Shown in pieces: positions 35,966 to 47,262 of a stretch of 64,000 bases of DNA. Positions within the stretch are counted from its first letter, which is position 1; every line of letters starts with the position of its first letter. Both the position numbers and the translations under genes were made by a program. The stretch comes from Monodelphis domestica (Eukaryota; Chordata; Mammalia; Didelphimorphia; Didelphidae): contig NC_077228.1 in assembly GCF_027887165.1 (NCBI RefSeq), forward strand, positions 385,504,456 through 385,568,455, in the 5' to 3' direction. A model generated the notes under the pieces. It was not told the DNA's origin. It did no database searches and saw nothing but the letters and a program-made list of their open reading frames with translations.

Positions 35966-36090
35966 CACAGTTTAAAGCTGACTTGGGTATTTTATTTGGG
36001 ATATCCCATGGCGACCAATAATAAAGTTTAGGTCACAACACTAAAATTATCCTTTATAGTTTTTGGCTGATCGTGTCAGTTGTGATGAAA
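35966..36090 (+). mobile_element. ERV 5' LTR, U5 end only (sense)
   Basis: The sense-strand segment 'gctgacttgggta', then 'gggatatcccatggcgacca', 'gtcacaacactaaaattatcc' is the inverted counterpart of 33126-33210. Only about 100 bp of the LTR 3' end is present. It follows the antisense env-position region abruptly, with no U3 or R. The exact end and the primer-binding site are unclear (TGGCTGATCG at about 36065 is a weak candidate). Confidence 0.7.
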
Positions 36091-36570
36091 TACCCTCAAT
36101 CTTCTTAACTTTCCTAAACTTTTCCTCTACTGTGACTATCCCTAAGTTCAGCTTTTAATAGCTTATTTTGATCAGCTGTAGAGGTAAGTAAATTTGGATT
36201 TTTTCCCCTCTTTCCTTAAATTAGATAGAAAACAGCTGTTTTTCTTTAAAACAAAAAAACAAAAGCAGCAGAACTGGGAAAGAGGTTTAGCTGCGAATCC
36301 CCTTTCCCTCAAGGAATAACTGCCCAGATTACTCTCTATTAGGAGTGAGGGAAACCTAGAAAGAGTTTTGGCCTTGTCCTGCTCCCCATGTGTTTTGTGA
36401 AGCCTGCTAGGAAAATAATTACAAAACATATATATAAATGAATACTACATTCTTCGACATTTATATGGCAGTTGAAGAATTAGGAACATTGAAGAATTCA
36501 GCATACCTCCAATTTTTTAAATTATTAGGTAATGTCATTTTTTTTTACTCCTCAGTACTGTGTTTAGAGA
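36091..36570 (+). other. ERV leader with candidate splice donor
   Basis: Untranslated leader between U5 and gag. AGGTAAGTA at 36182-36190 is a good match to a splice donor and lies where a retroviral major donor would be. A possible first ATG (36438) opens a short frame MNTTFFDIYMAVEELG before a stop; it could be the decayed gag start. Confidence 0.5.
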
Positions 36571-37982
36571 TGCTAACATGAAAAAAATTATTTGAAGCTA
36601 AAATACAAGAAATTATGCAAGAATCTGAAGCTAAAATATAGAAAATCATGCAAAAATCTGAAGATTAAACACAGGAAAACATAAAAAAACATGCAATATA
36701 AAACACAGGAAAATAAAAAATTTGAGGCTAAAATGCAGGAGAACATGCAAGCCACCAATTGGACAATTTAAAATGTTTCTTATAGGACCAATTGGCAAAT
36801 ATCCACCCCACCAAATTTCTGGTTTGATCCTGACAGACCTGTTTCTGAACCTCTTAGGAAATTTCCTTCCCCGAAATAGCTAGAAACCTTCCCTGAAATA
36901 GATGGAAAACACCTTCCCTATAGCTCAGCTAACAGAATGGTTCTCTCATGGTCTGCAAATCTTGGCTGAACTTAATCCCCAAGACCCTTCTCGTGAAATC
37001 CCAGTTTCTAATGTTCCTTCTCCCTCACAAAAGCCACTTCTAGCCCAAAGGAAATCTTGTCCTTCTAAAGAAACTCGTCTTAGTCAAACTGACCCACAGG
37101 TACAAAATTCAATTAGAGGCCTGTTTCCTCTAAGAGAAGTACCTGAAATAGGAAGAAACGGGGATGTGGTGACTTTAAGGCACAATATACCGTTTACTCC
37201 CCAAGAAATAAATGAATTTACACAAAATATTCCCACATATGAACAATATCCCTTTCTAGTAACAAAAAAGTATGACAGACATATTTTTTCAGTATAATTC
37301 ATCTTACAAGGATGTTGAAAACTTGCTACAGGCTTTTTTAACTGAACATGAGAAAAATAAAATAATTTCTCATGTCAACAAAACTTGGGGGCTCATTTCA
37401 GGATCCCGAATGGGACTATAACAACTCTGAGGATTATTTACAACTATACTGTTGTAGAGAGGCCATCTTAACAGCAATGAGAGAGTGTGCATACAGTACA
37501 GATAAGTGGACAGAATTTGAAAGAATTAAGCAAAATGAGGAAGAGACATCCTCCAGCTTCATGGACAGAATAATTGAGTTTGGGATTTTGATCTATCTAA
37601 AGAAAATTGCATAAGACAAGTTAGAAGGCACTTTGTCAATAACTCTTGCAAAATGATTAGGGATTATTTTAGAACACACTGCCCAAGATGACTAGAGATG
37701 GATCTTGAAGAATTTTGGAAAACAACTCTATATATTTCAAAGGGAAACAAAGAAAAGGAGGAAGAAAATAATGATCTCGTGGAGGAAGTAAAGAAAGAAT
37801 TGAGATGTTTAAAAGATAAGATGGCTAAAATGGAAAGTGGGAATGATACTCAACCAATGGCACTTGCCCCTCTCCAGGAATCTAATTATCAATCCATCAC
37901 CTGCCAATTCTGTGAGAAGAAGGGCCACAGAATTATAGAGTGTAGAACTTTACTCAAGGAACTCAGAAGGTATTATCTGTAG
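36571..37982 (+). pseudogene. ERV gag, broken
   Basis: Gag spread over several frames. 36575-36760 has degenerate heptad-like repeats (motif EAKIQEIMQ) with stops. 36902-37297 encodes a Pro-rich part then a capsid-like block (PLREVPEIGRNG, then IPFTPQEINEFTQNIP). 37372-37614 continues capsid (SFQDPEWDYNN, then ERIKQNEEE). 37698-37982 ends with a single CCHC zinc knuckle: C69-x2-C72-x4-H77-x4-C82 at about 37902-37943. One knuckle and the capsid style fit gamma-like ERVs. The frames differ (2, 1, 3), so at least two frameshifts disrupt it. Confidence 0.85.
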
Positions 37983-38127
37983 TTTAATAGAAACTACAGA
38001 AGTGATAATTATGGAAATAACTATAATAATGATTATGGAAACCACAACTTTAGGAATGATAACTATAGGAATAGATATTGCAAAAATGATAACTCAAACC
38101 AAATGACTCCACAACAATATAACTTAA

Positions 38128-38620
38128 GTGGTGCTCATCCAAAAAATACTTGAGGCGCTAATGCCCCTCAGGGGGGTGCCCAAGGAACTTCCCAAATACT
38201 ATGGGGGGGAGGGAAGGGGGCTTGGAGCACAGGAATCAGAGGATACAACCTTTGATTTTCCAGACCCTGATGTCCTACTACCCATTGTCCCTATCCACTT
38301 CCCCCCTATACTAATGAACCCCATGTTTCCCTAAAGGTGGGTAACACCAATTATGATTGTCTTTTAGACACTGGAGCTTCCAGGTCTGTAGAGAGTACAC
38401 CTGATTTACATTGTTATTCTGTTGGCTCAGAGAATGTAATGGAAGTGTCGGGAATACCCCAAAGGGTTAAAAAACTTTCCCCTACAATGGTGTCTGCAGG
38501 ACCCCTAAAGTTACAACATTCCTTCCTTTTGATGCCTGACTCCCCTTTAAATTTGTTGGGGGAGGGACCTTCTATGCAAACTCAGAGTCACAATAACTTG
38601 CTCCCCAGATGGTTCCTTAT
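38128..38620 (+). pseudogene. ERV protease
   Basis: The frame from 38337 has the retropepsin active-site motif LLDTGAS (D11-T-G-A-S, 38367-38381), then typical strands PLKLQHSFLLMPDSPLNLLG with the conserved late LLG (about 38510-38560). The Pro-rich stretch at 38128-38334 links it to gag. The catalytic Asp is kept, but the frame shifts before reverse transcriptase. Confidence 0.85.
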
Positions 38621-38622
38621 CA

Positions 38623-39455
38623 TTGGAAATACCCAAGGAATCTTTAAATTTATTCCCTGTAATTCTCTCAGAGAGTCAGGAAGGGAAAGAGCATCCCACC
38701 TTTGTAATACCTACAGATATACCAGAGTTCCTTTGGGCCACATCTTCTTCTGATGTAGCCATATTTAAATCAGCTATTCCTGTGCAGATTAAAACTAAAT
38801 CTAGCCCACCTCCTTCCATTCCTCAGTATCCCCTGTCAAAAGAGGCAATAGAGGGTATTACCCCAGTAATTGCACAGGAAATAATAATCCCTTGTAAATC
38901 TGAATACAACACACCCATCCTGCCAGTTACAAAACCAAAAAGCGGGCCCGATGGCAAACATCTCTATAGATTTGTGCAGGATCTGAGGGCTGTGAACAAT
39001 CACATTATAAAGAGACACTCCATAGTTTCCAGCATAAATACTATTATTTCCTCTATTCCTAGCACAGCTACATACTTTACAGTAGTGGACTTGTGCTCAG
39101 CCTTCTTTTCCATTTCCACACATGAGAACTCCAGGCATATCTTTACTTTCATAAGTATACATGAAGTCGTCTGCCCCAAGGTTATGTGGGAAGCCTGAGT
39201 TTATTTGCACAAATTTTGAGCCAAGACACAGATAATATAACATTTAAAAATAGCAAATTAATCAAATACGTAGATGATCTACTCTTGGCTTCAACAGATG
39301 CAGAAGCATGTCAGGAAGATAGTAAGCACCTTCTTTTGGAATTGCACAAAAGAGGGCATAAAATCTTGAAGGATAGGTTTCAGTGGTGTCTCCCTAAAGT
39401 AGAATATTTGGGGTTCATCCTGACTATGGGTTCCTGTTCTATTTCTCTAAAATGA
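38623..39455 (+). pseudogene. ERV reverse transcriptase
   Basis: 38623-39198 carries RT blocks KEAIEGITPVIAQEIIIPC, then YNTPILPV, YRFVQDLRAVNNHI and FTVVDLCSAFFS (first catalytic Asp). A one-base shift near 39165 moves to the frame of 39186-39455, with LFAQILSQD and the catalytic YVDD at 39267-39278. A stop ends this frame at 39453. Motif order and the LPQG-type block in the alternate frame identify a gamma-like ERV. Confidence 0.88.
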
Positions 39456-40591
39456 ATTGAAAATTTTCAAAATTTAAGTGCTCCTACCACTAAGAAAGAG
39501 TTGAGAGCAATTTTAGGAGCAATAGGGTTTTGTAGACAATGGATTCCATGCTATGGAGAAATTACTAAACCCCTTATAGCACTAACAAAGGATTTGGGTC
39601 CTGAACTCCTCAAATTAGAGCCAGAACACTTGTCAGCCCTATAAGATCTAAAACAGGCTATCCTGTCTGCCCCTGCTCTAGGTATCCCAGATTACAACAA
39701 GCCATTTACTTTCTATGTACATGAGCAAAGAGGGGTAGCTTCAGGTGTTTTAACTCAGACTTTGGGACCTTCTCAGTGCCCAATTGCTTATTATTCTGCC
39801 TAACTGGACCCAGTAGCATCAGGAGCACCACCATGTCTTAGAGGAAGAGCTGCTACAGTCTTACTAGTGACAAAAACTGTTGCTCTAGTATTAGGATGCC
39901 CATTAACAATTATGTGCCCACATGAGGTAGAAGCATTGTTGCTAAGGCATAAAACACAGGCATTTTCTGATCAGCAAATTACAAGGTATGAAATAACCTT
40001 GTTAAATAGCGAAAACATTACCTTGAAACACTGTACAACCCTTAACACTGCTACCTTGCTTCTATATTTACCAACTTCAGGAGAACCATTACACAGTTGT
40101 GAAACACTAGTGTCCATGGCAGAAAAGCTTCCAGATAATCTCTTGGACACTCCTTTAGACAATTCAGATCTGATCTTATTTACTGATGGTTCCTCTTTTA
40201 TGAGGGATGGCATACGCTATACTGGAGCTTCTGTAGTAACCGAATTTGGCACTGAGTGGTCAGCATCACTTCCCTCTAATATTAGCACTCAAGGGGAAGA
40301 ACTCATAGTTCTGAAACATGCCTGTATAATTGCCACGTATAAAAGGGCAACAATTTATATGGATTCTAGATATGCTTTTGGCATTTGTCACTCGGTCGGG
40401 ATACTATGGCTCCAGAGAGGATTTTTAACCCCAGCTGGAAAATCTATAGCTAATGCAGAAATTATTAATGAAGTTCTTTCTGCTCTCCAGTTGCCAGAAG
40501 CCCTAGTTGTAGTTTATTGCTCTGCCCATACAGGTGGCACTGACCTTGTCTCTAGGGGAAATGATCAAGCAGATGCTGCTGCAAAGCTAGT
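39456..40591 (+). pseudogene. ERV connection and RNase H, truncated at integrase
   Basis: Closest relative of 1-1024. The connection domain (about 39500-39860) has several stops. 39867-40610 is a 247-codon open frame with RNase H: TDGSSF (about 40180), the Glu of GEELIVLKH (about 40295), MDSRYAF (about 40358) and the last Asp in GNDQADAAAK (about 40560), so the four acidic positions look conserved. The sequence stops being retroviral at about 40591, where the old interspersed repeat resumes. Integrase, env and the second LTR are absent on this side. Confidence 0.87.
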
Positions 40592-40595
40592 GTGT

Positions 40596-40985
40596 AGGAT
40601 GAAAGCATGATTACAAACTCTGGGGGAATAAAAGGGTGGTGGTACCCTCAATAGTAATAGAAAGTTTAGGAAGGGAGAGGGTTTGGAAGGAAAGTTAATG
40701 AGTTTAGTTATGAACATGCTGAGTTTGAGATTTTTATGGGCTATCCAGTTTGAGATATATGAAAAGTAGTTAGACTTGGGGAATTGTAGGTTAGCAGAGA
40801 CATTTGGCTTGGGTAATTAGATCTGAGAATTACTAGAGATCATCAGGTGAAATGGTATAGAGAAGGAAGAGAATAAAGTTCAAGACAGAGTCCAATGGGA
40901 TATCCTTGGTTAGTGGGCATGACCTGGATGAAGATACAGGAAAGGAGACTGAGGAATGGTCAGATTTCATCCAAAATAATAATAG
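40596..40985 (+). repeat. Old long interspersed repeat, 3' part
   Basis: Resumes the repeat broken at 33125: 'gtggtggtaccctcaatagtaatag', 'gggagagggtttgg', 'gacatttggcttgggtaattagatctgagaat' and 'tgggcatgacctggatgaagat'. From memory of this repeat there is little or no loss at the junction. Confidence 0.75.
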
Positions 40986-40989
40986 CAAA

Positions 40990-41240
40990 TAGCTATGGAT
41001 ATAGTTCTTTGTATGAAACCTTTCATGATCTTCCTAGTTGTTAGTGCCCCTCAACAAAATTCCTCTATTTCCACTTTGTATAAATTTTGTATTGATTTAT
41101 CTGTATGCATATTTTCCCACCAAGAGAATGTAAACTCCTTGAGGAAAGAGACTATCTTGTTTTTGTCTATACCATCAGAATCAAATATAATATCTGGCAC
41201 ATAGTAGACACTTAATGAATGATTTTTGAATAAATAATAA
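40990..41240 (+). repeat. L2 3' end
   Basis: 'gagaatgtaaactccttgaggaaagagactatcttg' followed by 'tctggcacatagtagacacttaatgaatg', the classic L2 3' terminus. Confidence 0.82.
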
Positions 41241-41920
41241 CAATGATCACCTTCTATGCTACTATCCATAACATTTTATGAACAAATATATATTTTAAAC
41301 TAGTGTTGCTCTTTTTTTTGCCATTTATCTCTTCAGAACAAAATCAGATGTTTACTAGCTAAGGAGGTATTTTCTGGGTTCTTTTGTACTCCTCACTGTG
41401 GCAACTGATTTATGTTGCTAAAACTTCCTTAGGATATAGGGATACTTTGTACCAATGTCTCTTATCTATTTCTCATTTTTTCTGAATAGTTTTTTTGTTG
41501 TTGTTGTTTGAATGAGGCAGGCTAGAATTGCCTCAATTTCATGAACCATATATTTCCAATTATTTTTTCTTCTAATTTGGTAGTGATTTTAATCTTTGTT
41601 CTAACAAGGTAATGGTTGGTTGTACACAGGCATAAGAAATGACTCATTTATGTAAACAAAATTTTCCCTTTACTGCAATTTCATTCTTTAATTATTTTAG
41701 GTTGCCAAATTTGACTTCTCTCAACTTTTTTCTTGAGGAAGTATTCATGATATATACATATAAATCTATATTATCTATTCATTTGGTCCCTTTCATTTCT
41801 TCCTCTTAGGCTGTGTTTTCCAACAGGTTGTTTACTATCTAGCAATATGCCTACATTTTTCATTAAGTTCCCAAGCATTAAACATTTTTAATATGATTTT
41901 ACTTAAAGAGACTTACTGAT
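41241..41920. other. AT-rich intergenic sequence
   Basis: No gene or confidently assigned repeat. T-rich runs include a TTG triplet stretch near 41500. Confidence 0.5.
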
Positions 41921-41924
41921 TTAT

Positions 41925-42122
41925 TTTTTTAACTCCTACCTTCCACCTTAGAATATATACTGTATATTGGTTCCAAGGCAGAAGAGTGGTAAGGACTAAG
42001 CAATGGGAGTTAAGTGATTTGTCCAAGGTGATACAGTTAGGAAGTGTCTGAGACAAGAGTTGAACCTAGGACTTCCTGTCTCTGGGCCTGGCTCTCAATC
42101 CACTGAGCCACTTAGCTGCCCC
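41925..42122 (-). repeat. tRNA-derived marsupial SINE (CORE type)
   Basis: Complete-looking copy on the minus strand. Its 5' end (right side) reads GGGGCAGCTAAGTGGCTCAGTGG, an A-box-like start, with the B-box-like GGTTCAA about 50 bases further. The left end is the Lys/Phe-like T-rich tail. Confidence 0.85.
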
Positions 42123-42329
42123 CTTGATGTCTTCATTTAATTTCATTACCTCATTTTCTATGACAACAGATAATGGTTGCATGAATTGCAATTACGTTTC
42201 ATGATGCATTTTTTTTTTTGCAAATGCTTATCATGAGCACTGCAACTTACTTTTCCAGATTTAATTTGCATTACTCCTCTTCTTCAAATTTTGATCTGAC
42301 CAATTTGCTATTCTCAGAAATCAACACTC

Positions 42330-42655
42330 TGTCTCCAGCCTTCTTGCCTTTGTATTCTGCCTCAGTTTCCTGAACTATTCTTCTTTCTCATCTCTGCCTC
42401 TTAGAAACTTTACCTTCAAGTTCAACTTAAGTGCTACTTCCTATGGGAAGCTTCTTCTTCTTCCTTGGGTATTAGTGTTCATCCCTCTTCAAATGATCTT
42501 GACTTTATTTCTCTGTGTACATGCTATAGTTTTCCAGTGGAATGTAAAAGCTTCTTGAGAAGAAACTTTTTCATTTCTTCTTATATCCTGCTCTTAGCCT
42601 AGTTCTTTGAACATAGAACATAGGAGGAGCTTAATAACAGCTTTTTAAAATTGTT
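42330..42655 (+). repeat. L2 fragment
   Basis: 'ttcaacttaagtgctacttcctatgggaagcttct', then 'tggaatgtaaaagcttcttgagaa' and 'gaacataggaggagcttaataa', in L2 3' order. Confidence 0.65.
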
Positions 42656-42783
42656 GATTGGCTCACAAAATTATGTTTCTTGTTGCATCTGATCAATTGC
42701 TAAAGTCAACTCTTCTATTTCTTTAATTTGCTTCTTTCTGTCTCTTTGTCTTTGTCTTTCTCTAGGCCTCTGTCTTTCTCTCT

Positions 42784-42946
42784 TTTTAAACCCTCACCTT
42801 CTGTCTTAGAATTAGTACTGCAAGGTGATGAGAGTTAAGTGACTTGTACAGGGTCACACAGCTAGGAAGTCTGAGGCCAAATTTGAACCCAGGACCTCCC
42901 ATCTCTAGGCCTGGATCTCAATCCACTGAGCCATCCAGCTGCCCCT
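42784..42946 (-). repeat. tRNA-derived marsupial SINE (CORE type)
   Basis: Same family as 41925-42122: 'gacttgtacagggtcacacagctagg' and a 5' end reading (RC) GGGGCAGCTGGATGGCTCAG. Confidence 0.85.
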
Positions 42947-44229
42947 CTTTAGTTTCTTCTTTAAAAAACTACCCTTCCATTTAGTTTCAGCTTTCTCTTT
43001 TTCTTCTGTTATTATTTCTATAAGAATGTCAAGATTGGTAAGTAACATTTTCTTTGTGGTCAGAACCTTCTTCTTAAGCTAGGCTCCTACTTATAAAGCA
43101 GATATAATCTATTCTCAGGACTAAGCATGGGACCTCTCTATCATGGCAGAAGCAGTAGGAACTTGTATTCTATTAAAACCTTATATGGTTTCTCTAGGCC
43201 ACAAACAGCCATTGGAATAAGACTTTATGGAAGGTCAGGAATATAGAGTGGTGATCTCTGCTAGCGGTAATGCAATTTTTAAACACATAGGGATGGTTTT
43301 CAAAGAGATCCAAGAGAAATATGCTTAGGAAAAAATCTTTACCAACTCTTTATGAGAATAATCTCTGTTTTTATCAAGGACATACTTGTTAGAAATATGA
43401 AGTCGCAGGAAAGCTTTTTCAGATGATATTCTGCAGTAGTTCTTGTATTTGCCATTATACAAGTGAATGAGAGGTAATGGATAGAAAATGCCTATTGTCC
43501 AAAAACTGATACACAATTAGACAGACAACCCATTGATCTGATAAATCCATGTTGGACATTCGCTGTTAATAGATAATAAACTGGACTCAGTTAAAGTAGG
43601 AGAACAGGCTATATTATCTTTGAAAAACTGCACAGTTTTTACTATCTCCAAGCTTTAATAACTCTAAACTCCTAAAACCAAAGATTTGCCTTTTTTAACA
43701 TCAATATTCTTCCAATTATGTTGAATAAGTATAAATTATAGAATGCCAAAGTCTCACAAAAAGAACTAAGGTTGTTAGTCATCAAAAAGACAATGAAGAA
43801 GTTTATGGTAAACTTAACAAATGTTACTACTGAACCATGTGAAGAGAATGTAAAAGGTAAATGTATAAAGGGAACTGTAAGACTACAGAAAAAGATAGGC
43901 CAATTATATGGTGAGAATTGAGGGCTAACAGATGAAGTCTCTTTTAGTATTAGTAACAGTATCTATTAGTATCCACTCAGCAGAAGATCTAGAGGAATAT
44001 CCTTAGCATGTTGGATAGATCACCTATGAAAAATTTATGAGAGAACATGAGTAAAAGTCACATAGGACAATATGTACCATTTGATATTTGCCTCATTGGA
44101 CAGATTACTCACCTCAGTGAGATTACTAATCTCTTTAAGTATAGTTCTAATAAATTTGTAAAGTTCTTTAAGGTTGGAAAAATGCTTTCCTATACTTTTC
44201 TCAGTAGCCCTTGAATAGAGGTAGTGCAA
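42947..44229. other. Intergenic sequence, nothing recognised
   Basis: Mixed composition with no coding signal beyond chance-length frames and no recognised repeat. Confidence 0.45.
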
Positions 44230-44234
44230 GTATT

Positions 44235-44355
44235 ACCTTTACTTCATAGAAGAGGAAATTGAGGCCCCAAATGAGCACATCACCTATTTATTAAGAGGTC
44301 GAGTCAAGAGTCAAACCCAAGTCTTTTAGTTACAAATTCAATGAGCCTAGTATTC
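44235..44355 (-). repeat. MIR fragment
   Basis: 'cttcatagaagaggaaattgaggcccca', then 'gagtcaagagtcaaacccaagtctt': antisense MIR core without the best-conserved centre. Confidence 0.65.
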
Positions 44356-44899
44356 TACTAGGTGCAGAATAGACCATTTTTATTATAATCCAACTCCTTG
44401 GTTTTGTTTTACCTATTTTTATGCTCACTGGTTCAGGGTACTATCATCTTGTCTCTCAACTGAGCACTGTGCAGGACCTATTTGGTCTTCTTATAGCTGA
44501 AATCCAGAGATTAAGAGGCTAAAACAGATCTACTATATGCACATAAACTGTACTTTATTACTTGTACACTGGTTGTATGAAAATTTTTGTCTGATATGTT
44601 TCCAGATGTTATCCTAAAAGCAGAATCTTATGTTCTAGTGCTGCCATCTGTTGTCAGCAGACATTGAATGCATTTACTGTTATGCCATACTACTTTGGAA
44701 CTAAATTTCAATTCAATTTAACAATTGTTAAGGGCTAATATATATATAGAGAGCTATATTAATCTGTGGTTGAAAAATATTATTTAGATTTATAAAATGT
44801 ATATTATCTTAACCATGCTTAGCGATGGTTCCATTTAAGCCATGGTTCAGAATTATAAAATGAAAGATTCAAAGGAGTTGCATATTAACTCAAAAATTC
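44356..44899. other. Intergenic sequence, CTCF-like motif
   Basis: No gene seen. CTGCCATCTGTTGTCAG at 44641-44657 resembles a CTCF core on the minus strand (CAGATGGCAGC). Confidence 0.4.
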
Positions 44900-44904
44900 T
44901 TGAA

Positions 44905-45080
44905 TGTATATCGGAGGTCAAAGATACTATTGTCTAGCTTCTTCATTTTATAAATCAGAAAACTAAGGCTTGGAGAGGTTATGTAGGCTGACCATGGGAT
45001 CAAACAAGTGCTAAGTGTTAAAGGTAGACCTTGAATCCAGGTCTTCTGACTACAAAGATGATCTCTCTTCTGAGCCATGC
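44905..45080 (-). repeat. MIR fragment
   Basis: 'ttcattttataaatcagaaaactaaggc', then 'ttgaatccaggtcttctgact': antisense MIR-like order. Confidence 0.7.
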
Positions 45081-45114
45081 AGTTTGCCCTCATGTTTTTT
45101 CCCTTAGAAGATCA

Positions 45115-45590
45115 TTGGAATGTGAACTGGAACAACCTCCAGGAATTGATGCAGAGTGAAAGAAGCAGAACCAGGAGAACAATGTACACAGAGACAGATA
45201 CACTGTGGTATAATCAAATGTAATGGACTTTCCTACTAGCAGCAATGCAATGATCCAGGACAATCCTGAGGGACTTATGAGAAGAACACTATCCACATCC
45301 AGAGAAAGAACTGTGGGAGTAGAAACACAGAAAAACAACAACTGCTTGATCACATGTTTCGATGGGGATATGGTTGGGGATGTAGACTCTAAACAATCAC
45401 CCTAGTGCAAATATTAATAATATGGAAATTGGTCTTGATCAATAACACATGTAAAACTCAGTGGAATTGCTTGTTGACTATAGGAGGAGGTTGGGAGGAG
45501 GGGAGGGAAAAAACATGAATCATGTAACCATGGAAAAATATTCTAAATTAATTAATTAAATAAATAAACTTAAAAAAATAATTGGAGCAT
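45115..45590 (+). mobile_element. L1 3' end (5'-truncated)
   Basis: Starts within the L1 3' end ('gaacaacctccaggaattgatgcagagtgaaag'), runs through 'ctactagcagcaatgcaatgatccagg' and the 3' UTR, and ends in an A-rich AATAAA tail near 45560-45585. Non-coding remnant; target duplication unclear. Confidence 0.9.
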
Positions 45591-45894
45591 ACTTGGAATA
45601 ATTGGAACAAGCAACACATAACATGATAAAAAAAATGAAGTTATCTTAGCATATTGGAAAAGACCATTTATATTAAAGTTATTTGTGAATCAACTATCTT
45701 ATGTAGTCAGACTATTGACTAGTTAGTCCCAAACTCAAAATCAATACCAAATTAGAAAGACAGAGATGAGACAGAGACAGAGTGTGCAATTATAATATCT
45801 TCAAGCTAATTCATTAAGGCAAGCTAAAAAATAGGAATCGAATAAAGGAAAAAACATTGACAGCCACACAAATTTAACTTAATTTTTTGTTTGT
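45591..45894. other. Intergenic gap between two L1 pieces
   Basis: About 300 bases of AT-rich sequence with no recognised element. Confidence 0.5.
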
Positions 45895-46770
45895 TTTATT
45901 TAGAATATTTTTCCATGGTTACATGATTCATGATCCTCTCCCTTTCCTCCCTCCTACCAAAGCAGACAAGCAGTTCCACTGGGTTATACCTATTTCCATG
46001 TTATTCATATTTGCAATAGAGTGATCTTTTAACATTAAAACCCCAATCATATCCCTATCAAACTATGTGATTGATTATATGTTTTTCTTCTGTGTGTCCA
46101 CTCTCACAGTTCTTCTTCTGGATGTGGATAGTGTTCTTTCTCATAAATCCCTCTGAATTGTCCTGGATTATTGCATTGCTGCTAGTAGAGAAGTCCATTA
46201 CATTTGATTGCGCCACAATGTATCAGTCTCAGTGTACAATGTTCTCCTGGTTCTGCTCCTTTCACTCTGTATCAATTCCTGGAGGTTGTTCCAGGTCACA
46301 TGGAATTGCTCCAGTTCATTATTCCTTTCAGCACAATAATATTCCATCACTATCATATACCACAATTTGTTTAGCCATTCCCCAATTGATGGACACCTCC
46401 TCATTTTGCATTTTTTTGCCACCACAAAGAACGTGGCTGTAAATATTTTTACAAGTCCTTATTATCTCTGTGGGGTACAAACCCAGCAGTTGTATGGCTG
46501 GATCAAAGGGCAGGCATTCTTTTAAAGCCCTTTGGGCAAAGTTCCAAATTGCCCTCCAGAATGGTTGGACCAATTCACAACTCCACCAGGAATGTATTAG
46601 TGTTCCAATTTTGCCATATTCCCTCCAACATTTATCACTTTCCTTTGCTGCCCTATTGGTCAGTCTGCTAGGTGTAAGGGGGTACCTTAGAGTTGTTTTA
46701 ATTTGCATTTCTGTAATCAGGAGGGATTTAGAACACTTTTTTCATATGCTTATTGATAACTTATGTTTTT
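45895..46770 (-). mobile_element. L1 3' end, antisense, with ORF2 C-terminus
   Basis: Antisense L1 3' UTR (45895-46180) and ORF2 C-terminus. 46328-46708 encodes 126 residues with WWSCELVQPFWRAIWNFAQR and LLGLYPTEI, as in the insertion at 5281-6535. T-rich left border (complement of a poly(A) tail). 5'-truncated and dead. Confidence 0.9.
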
Positions 46771-47079
46771 TTTTTTTTAAGGCACCTATGCTAGAAAACA
46801 CTGAATCTTCTTGCAAAGCAGAGAAAAATAATAGAGCAATACTAGTTTAGAATGTTGGGTAAGAAGTAAGCATGTTTGAGCTGGGTACTTCATCAGAATT
46901 TCCAAAGAACTGACTAATTACAGGAAGAGATTATGAGAATGAAGACATCTCTAGTGTGAGAAGGCTGTCAAAACAAAAGTTTAAAAGAAGTATCCTGGAG
47001 AGTTAGGAGGTGGGCAGAAACCTTCATTTAAAGAAGTGCTCATTTATCTATCTTAGCTCCTGATTTTCCAGGCTATTTT
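46771..47079. other. Intergenic sequence, nothing recognised
   Basis: Begins with a T run at the L1 border; no other feature was recognised. Confidence 0.5.
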
Positions 47080-47262
47080 TCTATCATGCCATCACAGACA
47101 TTTTTGCCCTCCATCTCCCTTTTCAATTCTTTATTTTCTGTGTTTTCTTTCCCCATTATAATCAAAGCTCCTTGAGAACAGAGCCTTTCTTTTTGCTTGT
47201 ATTTTCCCAGTGCTAAGCAAAGTGCTCCGAGTAAGCACTTAATAAATACTTCAAATGTGTCT
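47080..47262 (+). repeat. L2 3' end
   Basis: 'aagctccttgagaacagagcctttcttttt', 'cccagtgctaagcaaagtgctccgagtaagcacttaataaatac': standard L2 terminus. Confidence 0.82.

Noticed and set aside
36902..40610. An intact, potentially expressed retrovirus
   Set aside because: Frame changes within gag, between protease and RT and inside RT, stops in the connection domain, and loss of integrase, env and a full 5' LTR rule it out.
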